64,000 bases of DNA from Arenicola marina (taxonomy: Eukaryota > Annelida > Polychaeta > Arenicolidae): positions 10,485,574 through 10,549,573 of the forward strand of contig OZ025248.1 in NCBI GenBank assembly GCA_964019135.1, read 5' to 3'. The notes under the pieces were generated by a model that did not search any database, was not told the origin of the DNA, and was given only the letters and a program-made list of their open reading frames with translations. Position 1 is the stretch's first letter. The number at the start of each line of letters is the position of its first letter. The translations under genes and the position numbers were made by a program. Shown in pieces: positions 32,578 to 44,600 of the stretch.

Positions 32578-35353
32578 ATGTCACTAGCAGCGTTGCTACG
32601 TTGCTTACAGCGCAATATCTACCTCAATTCATTGAATACAATTGGATCTTTAATTACGGCAATGGAGAAATTTATACATTTATATTCCGTGGAATGTCTT
32701 CGCTAAATACTCGTTTTCTTACGACGCAATTTGGAATGCAAGATAACCCTAGAATTATCAAACAAGACACATAGGAAGAGCAGATTAATGTTTTCTCGTA
32801 TATATCAAACCCGTATCTTCCCCGAGGCAAATGCATCTTCCTACCGAAAATCCCTGCATGGGTTGCTTTCCGAGCGTTTGCTTTCTTCGGTCTTGTGCCG
32901 ACAATACGAGGTCGACCTCCATATCAACACTTCGAAAAACTAAATCGGGAATCGACGGGAAGGACTAAATTTTTTTCTGGTTGACGAACGTCACTTGGGG
33001 ACTGCACATCCGTTCCGCATAGAACCATAGATATAACGCCTTAATTGGAGTCTGAGCCCACTTTTGCCCACGCTCAAGACAGCTACATGTATACCGTACA
33101 TGAAGCCATATATCCTGCATGACAATACCAGAAAAAGTGTGGTGTCTGGCTGATTTCACGCATTTTCTATGATAATTGCATGAAGGGTTATAAAGCCACC
33201 TAAAGTCACGTATTAACGCCTGTAGCTTTCAACTAGTCCCTTGATACCATGTCTCACAGGAGACCCAGACATATATGTTAGGCCCGATAGCCATTGTGAC
33301 CTAGTGAACCCAGAGCAGAGGCTCATAGAATTCGACCGTTTGGTTCCCTGATAAAATATTTCACACACCCTTCTTTCTGTCCAAGTTTGCAATATTTGTT
33401 TTCATTTTGGGAGGTAACAGGGTACATGTGGAAGTAAAAGTTCTTAGAAATAAAAAAATCCCAAATAATTAAACAGCTACAAATCACTGCCGACTCTGCA
33501 AAAACCTTTGCAGAGTCAAAAATAAAGTCCATTTTTCTAGAGAGCCCTTCTACACAATGACAATGTTCATGTTTTACTGCTTCTTCCAAATATGCAATCA
33601 GAACACAGTCAAATGAGGAATGTCTGCTTGGTCTGTTCCGGCCACCCCAGATAGTTTGGTGAAGCCACGCTTAAATCTCGTCAGTATTGAAGTACGACGC
33701 GTTTTTCACGATATTTTCATAATTTTCAAACGTGTCATTTGAATCCTGCGTCGCATGAAATAAGAAATTCAAGAATGTTACATTCCATTTTTAAAACTTG
33801 ACGGTGTTCATGCATGCGTTCTAGGAGGACCTCCAGGAACTCTACCAGATTCCACGGCTCAATGTTTTAAAAATTGTGACATGGCGGAGATTTTATCAAG
33901 TAAAAACCTTTACTGCGAAGTCTGGCAGACTTCATGCCGAATATGCGATGACATCTGGCAGACTTCACGAGTGGCATTTGTACTTCAGCAATCCATAATA
34001 TCGGCTGGAGACGGAATATCTAATACACCAAACTCATTTTCTTCTGTTTGATTCGATCCACTGATGATTCGTCCAAGGTAATACTGCCTTGGACATGTTA
34101 CAAGTTTAATTTCAAAAATCTTACGGCTGATGGCAATCCACGATTTATGTAGCTCCCATTTATGACACAATTCAGGACATAAAATATTTCACTCAGAATG
34201 CCTCTGTTTATTAAGGGTTTATTCGGAACGCGATACCGAGTGGGGACGGCCAGAGCGGTATCTTTGCTGCGCCCGGCGTGCGATGTGATACAGCCATCAT
34301 GGCAGGTGTGAGTGGCACGTCAATGAAGCTATGTATTATGCATTATTGGGTGATCGTAATAACGTTGGATGATGGGCAGCCAGCACTGATTAACAGTTAA
34401 CAGTTGAATGATGTTGACGATGATGACGTAGTGGGGGGAAGGGGGCGATAAGCGGTGATTATATCATGTGGAAATATCAGAGCAGATTATAGATGAGCAG
34501 GTGCATGCGATAATTCTATGCTATAAGAGGTGTGTTGGTATGTATATGTATGTATAAGCCTCAACCAGCGAGAATACGCAGGTTAACGAGTAGAGGGCGC
34601 CATGGTTAAGGATACCTTAGGACTAGTTTATTAACTAGTTAAATATTTATTTGGATTAATGATCAACGCTCAAGGTTATTTTTATTATCACAATTAGGAT
34701 TATAATGGACGCATGGACGCCCCAGAGAAGATCTGTTCAATACCTCGAAGGCCAGGATTTTTCGATATTTGGGATATGACGTGATAGATTGTCAGTCTCT
34801 TGTTAATATTTACCCTTCATGATACTAATCGCTTCAAAGTCAGTCTCTTGCAGAGATACACATGCTTACCATCGCTAAACCCATACGGGGTGTAAATATA
34901 TTATGATGAGAACCCAGGGTCTAGGCAGTGAGGAAATGTCCCCATTGATGGCATTAGCACATAGAACACTCACGTGGGCGTCACCCCCCCCCCCCCCCCA
35001 CGCCCCGCCCCCGCTCCGCCGTCCGCCTGCCCTGCCGCACTTGACCCAGCATCTCCCCACGTGACGTGAGGATCACAAACCATACATACATAACCCAGAT
35101 GCCAGCAGTGCCGGATCGTCTATGTTCATTGAACTGGTGGAAACTAAACTGACACTTAGATTCAGCGCTTTGCAATTTACCTGGATTTTCCCTTGTGCTC
35201 AACCTCAATAAAAAGGTCTAACTGTAACATTTCAAAAAAAGCACAATACGAGATGTCATGATAAAACGTGTATAATACTTATATTTTACTAATAATTTAT
35301 TAGTCCGTTGAATAATATCGCGTTCATAAAACGGTTGACACACCGACGTGGCA
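32578..35353. other. No gene seen; upstream region of the receptor gene
   Basis: No supported gene. A long C-run lies at about 34985-34999, next to a GC-rich patch. The receptor promoter should lie in the last few hundred bases, but I see no clear TATA element or initiator. Confidence 0.4.
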
Positions 35354-35617
35354 ATGGCGCGGATCCATCTAACACTACTGATCATCACCGTCATCGGAGG
35401 CTCGAACTCTGGATCCGCCCAGGGAGCTGACCGGCCGGGCGGCGGCGGCCCCGCACCGGACGTGGATCTCCACGTCATTGGCATGGCGCCCGTGGACAAT
35501 CCGATCTATGACACCGGGACGGCGTTGGAAGGACTCTATATGGCGCTGGAGATGATCAACAGTCGTCCGGATATCCTGCCTGGTTACCGGCTGATCATGG
35601 ACTTCGAAAACAGTAAG
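35354..35617 (+). CDS. Receptor exon 1 (signal peptide and start of flytrap)
   Basis: 88 codons. The ATG has G at -3 and +4. A hydrophobic LTLLIITVIGG core forms the signal peptide, then a Gly/Pro-rich linker, then DLHVIGMAPVDN and MALEMINSRPDILPGY, typical of the first strand and helix of GABA-B flytraps. Donor AAG|GTGAGT, phase 0. Intron 1 is 8.2 kb and full of mobile-element pieces. Confidence 0.88.
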
Positions 35618-38600
35618 GTGAGTAGTTGAGGTAACCCGATCCCCACTACCAAGGGGCTGCTTGGGAGTGGGGATTAACGTCATAACTCTTTTGATGATAT
35701 TATAGTTAAAGGACACTTTTGCAAATATTAAAGCTAACCCAACAAAGCTTTTTCTTCACAAAATCTTAATGTTATCTAACGTTACAATTGCCAAATTTTA
35801 TGAAGGGATACCGCCTCTGTTTTATGTTATGACGTTGGCTTGGGAACGTTCATCTCTACGGCGAACTTGTCGACGGCAAAACGCCAACTAGACGGCCAAA
35901 GCTCAGGTTTAAAGATGTTTGTAAGCGTGCATAGAGGCTTTCGGCATCGAATCGAATTCTTGGGAGGATCCCAAAATAGGGGATGGGCACGTCTCGTGCG
36001 TGAGGGAATGGCCCACCATGACGGGCTCTGGTTTGAGAAACTGGACGTGAGACGCCAATCTAGACGTCCAGTGATTACAAACCAAGACAAATCGACAGGT
36101 CATCGATGCGACGACTGCGGCAAGCTCTGTCGGTCACAGACAGGCTTATTCAGTCGTAAACACAAATACCGTGACGCAAATCGTATTACTTAGAGGTAAA
36201 AGGCTGGGCCCATATCATTTACATCTCCAGTTAAACCATAGGGAATTAACTAAACATTACAAAACAAAATTTTGTTAATCCTAAAGGAGTGACGTTCCAA
36301 GCACTTTGCCATGGGTACCCGCCTCAGCGCGGTGATGATGACGTCACCGGCGATGAAGCGACCAGTAGGTTTAGACGACTACTACCACCGGAAGCTATAA
36401 TATCGAAGCAGTTTAATTTTCTAATTACATCGAGTTTTTACGCGGATGGTACTTCCGAATGTTTACAATATGGCGGGGCAAGAACAAACTTCTGGCGAGT
36501 CAGACAAAAAAGTTGAAGTAAACACCGAATTTACACCAACTGATGATGTAATCGGGTACCAGTTTGAACCCAGTTTGATGCCTCGCGTGGTCAGTGAAGT
36601 CGTGTTGCATTAGAAGGGGGGGGGGGCAGGGGGTGGGGGTGGGGGTGGAGTCGGGGATCCATCATCATCGTTGGCAGGGTGCCCAGTTTTGATTTGACTC
36701 GTAGAGTGGCGGGCCATGATTCGGGCAGTCGATGATGATTGATACCCCTTTTGTCTTAGAAACTCACGATCTCCCGGCAGAGGGCGTTACGCTTACGCCA
36801 TAGTCCCTCTGCCCCACGTCAGATTTAAGCATCAGAATTATCCTTCATACGCCAAAATTGAAATGAATGTAATCGAACAAAGATTCTCAATTTGCCATCA
36901 GATACACCACTGCTTAGCATTTACTGTGCTGCTGGTACCGTACGGGACGAATTCATTCGAGTTTGATCTATTAGAAGCCAAGTTACTTTTAAACTATATT
37001 TTCGAGTTCGATTGAGGTCAAAGGCGGGGAGAGGTGCGTGAAGCTAGCGGCCGGGTCGGTTGGCGGGCCATGTGCATACTGTGCAGCAGGGGGTAGATGC
37101 AGGGGACGGCGATGGCAAAATTAGGTTGGAACAGCTTCAGGCTTGAGTCTCTGCTTTATAGGTTCGTTTGGTCATCTACAGATCTTTCTCAAAACCATTT
37201 TTCTCAAAGTGGTCGGAACATACTCTTGAATGTTTGGTGGGTTTAAAACTCACACGGGCAATCTTGTGTAGCCATTGCCGCAAAAGCTGCTGGTCGCCTA
37301 GTGGATAGCGGTAGAAAGGCATCCTGTGTTTGCTGTCCTTCTTTACACTTGAATTGTTGCAGCCAATAGATGAACAGTACATCATTTTGTTCTAAATGCA
37401 TCAATGGTTCAAATTTATAAATCAAATTTACCTGTCATTATTCATGAGAGGTGTTAAGCTGACAGCTTGTTCCAAAGACGCACCGTTTCTTGCATGTAAA
37501 AACATGTTTGGTTCAGCTGAGGTTCGTCGTCAGTGACGTCAACGCCTTGAGGGTGATTGGCCAACTGTGGTCAGGTGTTCAGAACTGATGGGCGAAGATC
37601 AGTGTTTTGAACTGTTGATGTGCAATTTTCTCGATGATGGTTTCAAAACGATTAACGGTAAATAGATTTTATACCAAAGGAGTTTAACTTTTATATCACA
37701 TTGCAGCCGTCCGGCATTTTCTTTTAAAGGACGCCGCCAGCCTGGCCTCTAACGCTGCTTTACGGATTCATGTAATACCCAAGTGTCTATCTTCCAAATT
37801 ACAAAACTTTCCGTCTTGTCTGTAGCTCACAATAAAGTTGTCAGCCACGATTTCGCGAGCAGCTCGACATCGATGGGGACGGGTTGTCCTAATTTCTCTC
37901 TCCTTACTAATCGGCCGAATCGAACACTCGCCAAATGAATTTTAAGATGTAAACTTTCGGTGCAGATTAGATTGGGTTGGGTTGGACACCCGCTTTAATT
38001 CAAAACAAAGCTGTAATTCCATCGTATCTCGCAGACGGAGGGACGCCAACAACATATGAAGGGCCTGATTAGTGAAAGAATAGTTTATATCAGTAAAATG
38101 CATTGGCATGCGGCCTGGTAACAATGGCTAAAACTGTGCAATAAACAAATGGACTGCATGCAAATAACCGAAATTTCATACGTTCAATCTATAAAAATAT
38201 TTAAGACCAAAACGGAAACATGGGCCTTTATGATAACAACCACCTGAACGCAATAGGGTATGAACACATATATCCAAAACATCCGTTTCAAAACGCGAAA
38301 TATTTCCCCGTGTTTTAACTAAGCGCAATAAAATATAGATGTAGAGTGGGAAAAGCGCATTAAAGCAGCTTATTTCGGGTAATGCAAATATCACGATCTA
38401 TCATGAAAAAATCATGAAAAACTCTCAGAACTGTTTATTTTTCCCCAGCTGGTACAAGCAAGGTATCCACTCTATGGAAGACCCTACAAGTAAGAGTGCA
38501 AAATCGGAAGCTTTGTTAAAAATATATCTTTGACAACCTGGTATTAGATGCAAACTATCTGTCAAAGCTGGTATCCATCAAAAATACACAATATTACGAT

Positions 38601-41600
38601 GCTCTAGCGATAAGAAAGTTCACGAAACCACCATGTGAGTCGACATGGTGGTGTGTTTTTAAAGATCAAGATTTAATTTTTGGACCAATTTACCACAACA
38701 AAATTCAGCTCATATTTGACAGACAGATACCAGAATTTAACTTGAAGGTCCTGCTCGACATAGTTGATTACATAAGTCCAAGCTGTACCAATGGAAAATT
38801 ATCGAGCATATTCAATTCAATATAACATGTGCAACAAAGAACAACTACCCTATACCATACGATTGAAAACATGCCAAGAGCGTCCGTGCTACAAATAACT
38901 ATTACGTTAAGAGACATGATTTCGAAAAAGCGTTTGATACCATTTCTTGGCAGTATTTACACAAGGTACTTAAACATATGAAATTCGGCCCATATTATAG
39001 ACAATGGATTGACATAATATATACAGACATCACCAGCTGTTGCATAAATAACGGTCACTCAACCGCATTCTTCCCTATTACGCGAGGCATCAGACAGGGG
39101 TGTCCAATAAGCGCCTTACTTTTCGTACTTGTTGTAGAAACATTTGCAACACGGATTCGCAGCGATCCCAACGTACATGGTATAACAGTGTGTGAAGCAG
39201 TGTTTAAAATATCACAACTAGCAGATGATGCCACATTGTTTCTGAAGAATGCAGAATCAATATCTAGGGCACTTAATATATTAGAACAGTTTGCGTTATG
39301 CTCAGGGCTAAAGCTCAACAAAAACAAAACAGTCGTGGTTCCTTTACATCCAAACTGTAGATTAGACACTATACACGGCATAGAGGTTAAAAGATCGACT
39401 TTCAAAACCCTGGGTATCTTCTTTGATATAGACCAAATGGCTATGTGCCACAAAAATCTGGAAGACAGATTATCTAAATTTAAAGCTGTACTCACCACCT
39501 GGTCCGCTCGCCGACTATCCCAAAAAGGTAAAATAACCATATTAAAAAGTCTGGCACTCCCGCTGTTGACCTATGCTACCGCTGTCATTCACGTTCCCGA
39601 GAGCTTTATCAAAAAGGTCAAAAGCGAAATAGCAGATTTTGTGTGGAATGCCAAACGCCCCAAAGTGAAATATTCCACAGTGATATCGGACATACCAAAT
39701 GGGGGTCTGAAAATGCCCTGTTTCAGCTCAATTATTGCTAGCCAAAAGGCACTATGGATTAAACGAGTAATATCGGGTAATGAGCTACAAACGAAACAAA
39801 GCAAGTTAGCCCTCTGCCTAATTGGTCTTACAACACAAGAAATCTCAAGCAAACTCTGCATCACACATATAAAGCCCCCTAAGAGTCTTTTTTATAAACA
39901 AGTCATAAAAAACTGGTTTGATGTTTTTTCGGTTGAGCCCGAGGTGGGGAGCGTGAGATATGAAAAACTATGGAATAACAAATACATACTAATTGGAGGA
40001 ATTCTAAGTAATACCTTTTACCCAACCTACAAGCGTTGGGCAGATCATGGAATTACACACATACATCACCTGATGGATGAGAACAGGGGCTTTTTAGAAA
40101 AAGCTGCTTTAGAAGAAAAATACGGAATTCAAATAGACGCGCTAAAACTAAACAGCCTCATACACGCTATTCCCAAACAATGGCGTACGTCACTGTGGCG
40201 AGAGATACAAACAGCGCACACATACAACAATCAGGAACAGCTACAGATAAGAATTAACGGACAGTACATCAATGTTGATAAAATACAGAATCATCACATA
40301 TATTGGGAACTTATAAAAAAATCACAATCCCCACCCACTGCTATTGCCACATGGCTAGAAGAGTTCCCATTTCTAACAGAAAACAGTTTTAAAACATACT
40401 TTTCAATAGGTAATAGTGCAACACGCAACAATCAGATACAAACTTTCCAGTACAAAATCCTCCATAGAATCATACCTTGTAATTACAATCTGGTGAAATG
40501 GCACATAAAAGACAATGCAGCCTGCGATGTATGTATGGAAACTGACACAATAGAGCACTTTATGTATTACTGCCCCTCTGTCAAAAAGATCTGGCAAAAT
40601 ATTGAACAATGGATTACAACCTTATACAATGTTCATGTGAGTCTATCAATAGTAGACGTCTTGTGTGGTATTTCTGGTGATAAAGGATCTATTGTACTGA
40701 GTATAAATTTCATTGTGGTAATGGCTAAATGGTACATCTACAAAAGTAGATTATCGGAGAGCAAGCTGTTAAATTTCGAATTATGTAAATATTTCATCAA
40801 GAAACAGGTGCAAATGGAGCATCATGCTGACATCCTTACAGGAAAATCATCCAGATATATTGCATTGTATGAGAAAATATAATCTTGTAATGTAATTATA
40901 TAATTTTATGTAATATTCCGGCACATATTAATACGATATTCGCAGACCTTATTTCAACATTGCCATATTTGAGTAATCAATAATTGTTTATGTTATCGGC
41001 CTCGACCTATAATTGCATTGCCTATATTTATATATGTATGTAGCTCTCGTTGCTGAAGGAATAAAAAAAAAAAAAGAGACATTATCATTTCAGAATATTC
41101 CAAGGATAAAATATTCATTATTTAGCTTTTATCATATCTTTTGTATGAAGAGTGTTATCATAATTCACAGGGGCGGATCCAGGGGGTGGGTGGGGTGACC
41201 CGGTCCCTTTAACAAATGTGAAAGACGAAACTGCCCTCACCCCCACCTCCCCCCCCCCCCCCTTTATCCAGCTGACCGTTAAAATCCCTATCCGGATTTT
41301 CTGGATCCGCCCCTGATTCAATTCAAGTAAAAAGATAACCCGAGTCAGACTATTTTTTGCGTATTTTTATTAATGTTATCCACAAATGAGGAAGAACGCC
41401 TGGAATTGAAAGTAACTGGTAGCGAGTGGTGTAACTGCCCCCCCCCCCCCCCTCCCACCTCCCCCTGCCCCTCCCCTCACCAAGACAAACAGCTAGCACG
41501 TCGGTAAGGTGACATTTTTCGGACTGTTCGAAGTTACCGCATTTAGGATTCAGCCATAAATAAAGGGGATGGACTTCGATTTGCTAATGAAAGTACATAA

Positions 41601-44600
41601 GAAATGAAGCAAATAATAGATCGGGTTAACGTAATCATGTAGTATACGACACCATTGCCGATAAGCCACCGCTGCATAATGTAAACATTACTGCGCTAAC
41701 ATCACTCTATATATTATGCGCTGTACAGTCAGTCAGACACCAGCATCCACTGCTACTACAGTCGGTATGATGTATCTCATTAGTATGAATTATACATTTA
41801 CGGACCTATCGACTTCGGACTGATGCGTGACGGGTAACCCGCGTCCCACCGTTCCGAGGATGGCAACCTCGTTACATAATACATTGCACCTCCTGCCTTC
41901 CTGTCCTCGAGATTATATATCCACGATGAAAAGGTCGAAACGAGTGGATATCTGGCATGGAATCGATATCAAAGTGACACACTCTTAGTCGAATTACCGA
42001 ACGTCTAGCCGACGTAAATCGCTGCAGTTTCGATAGAAAATCGAGAGTAAGGTCGGACTCGGTTAGACGTCGAAACGCGTCGAGAGCACTTAATTGGTTA
42101 AACGTATTTTTATTTTGAAATTAGAAATCAGGTAAGGCCTAAAACAAATTCCTCTTGCTAAGGTACATAGTCACACAATTGTTAAGAGTATAACATGTCA
42201 AGAACTCTCATTATAGAAATTGTAGAACAATTAGGTTATCTAAACCAGGGTATCAGTAGCTGTATACACATATAAGGTGGCGTAATGCTCTCACACAGGG
42301 TCAGCCAGGTTACTGGATAAAATATCAGATATCCAAGCGTTTACTATTGATGATGAACTCTTGGGCCGAGACAAAATGTTAGCGTTTACATCGAATGGGA
42401 AGTTAAATAGTTTCAATAGACACAGGAGCAGATAATCTTATTTTCCGCATGAGGGTATCCCGAATGTTACTGTAGTGCTTACAAGAGAAAAATAATGAAC
42501 TAACTTTACATCTTTATTCTCCACATGAATACAAAGGGTTCTCAATTATATGTATATCATATAACTGCTGTTTTGACGAGCTACGGTTCATCCTTAGGCG
42601 AGCATGAATTATATTAACAGAGCGAGGACCCATCGCATAGAGTTTGGTCAGCCTTGTCTGATTTTGAGGCGTTATAGCGCGTTTGAATGCATACAAGTTT
42701 CTTAATTGTTTGGTACCGACAGGCAGCATATTCCAAAGTCTTACTGTGCTGAGTAGAAAGTATTTATACAATACATTTAACCTTGTTTGAATCGATGTCA
42801 TATCGAGTGCATGAGCATTTCGTAATTGGTACACTGTTCTGGTGTTAACAGATGGGTGGTAATAGGCTACACAGATAGGGCGTGGCCTTGTTGTAAAACA
42901 CTTTGTGGAATAACATCAGTTTGGCACGTTCGCGTCTTTTGGCAAGCGACTCCCACCCCAGCTCGTTATAGATTTTGATATGGCTCGTATACTTAACAGC
43001 GCCGTTTACCAAACGACCAGCCCTTAACTGCACCGATTCAAGTTTGTCACTTTCATATTGAGTACATCTACCCCAGATAACGCTTCCGTTTTCTAAGGTT
43101 GGTCTAATAAATGCTTTATACATTATGTCTAAGAGTCTTTCGTGACAGGCGATGACTCAAACGAGCTAATAAATCGACCCGTCTGCTAGCCTTGAGATAC
43201 ATTTCACTATATGAGACGACCAGGATAATCTTGAATTCAAGGTAAGACCGAGATGTTTGCATTCCTTAACAGATTCGAAAATTGGCATTTCCCATGGTTA
43301 GTTGAGGCATCGTTGGACAATCTTTGTTTGATATTTCCATAGATTTGGTCTTAGACGCATTGAATTTAACGAACCATTTGGAAGCCCAGTTCTCCATTTT
43401 CAAGCAAACTTATTTCCTAGGCAGATAAAGCTGGGCTAGCTTCCAGAACTAAAAGTAGTTAAAATTGGTAGTCACTCAAGATCTATTCACACAAACCTTA
43501 CCTTCATCCTCATGCACAACCAATCGTAAACTAACAGAGAATTCAAAAGTTTACTTATATTTGTGGCATCTAGAATGGCACCTTAATTTATGCCGAGAAT
43601 TTTTTTTTCCGAAAATACCCGACGAAAAAGTGTAGCATTGCGCAGCCCAACCTTCATATTATGGTCCCGTGTCATATTGAGGTCAGGTGTTATTTGGAGG
43701 TCACGTGTCATATTATGGTCAGGTGTCATATTGAGGACACGTATCATATTGAGGTCAGGTTTCATATGTATGCGCCTGAGCTCACGAACATCTCCGTCAA
43801 ATATGTCTCATTTAGATATATTTTCGCATGCACCTGAAATATCGATGCCTTGTTCTATCCAGTGTGCGACAGGTCCCGGCATAGATGCCCTCTACCGGCA
43901 GCTGTACAACCCACCAGCCAAGCTGATGGTGATCGGAGCAGGGTGTTCTGTGGTCTGCCAACCCGCCACAGAAGGATCAGTCCTCTGGAACCTCACCACG
44001 GTAAGCTGATGGTGATCGGAGCGGGGTGTTCTGTGGTCTGCCAACCCCGCCTCAGAAGGATCAGTCCTTTGGAACCTCACCACGGTAAGCTGATGGTGAT
44101 CGGAGCAGGGTGTTCTGTGGTCTGCCAACCCCGCCTCAGAAGGATCAGTCCTCTGGAACCTCACCACGGTAAGCTGATGGTGATCGGAGCGGGGTGTTCT
44201 GTGGTCTGCCAACCCGCCACAGAAGGATCAGTCTTCTGGAACCTCACCACGGTAAGCTGATGGTGATCGGAGCGGGGTGTTCTGTGGTCTGCCAACCCCG
44301 CCTCAGAAGGATCAGTCCTCTGGAACCTCACCACGGTAAGCTGATGGTGATCGGAGCGGGGTGTTCTGTGGTCTGCCAACCCCGCCTCAGAAGGATCAGT
44401 CCTCTGGAACCTCACCACGGTAAGCTGATGGTGATCGGAGCGGGGTGTTCTGTGGTCTGCCAACCCCGCCTCAGAAGGATCAGTCCTCTGGAACCTCACC
44501 ACGGTAAGCCGATGGTGATCGGAGCGGAGTGTTCTGTGGTCTGCCAACCCCGCCTCAGAAGGATCAGTCCTCTGGAACCTCACCACGGTAAGCTGATGGT

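Noticed and set aside
43863..44250. Exon 2 duplicated as usable alternative exons
   Set aside because: Only the exon end and donor are repeated; the true acceptor at 43861-43862 and the first 57 nt of the exon are single-copy, so full alternative exon 2 copies do not exist.
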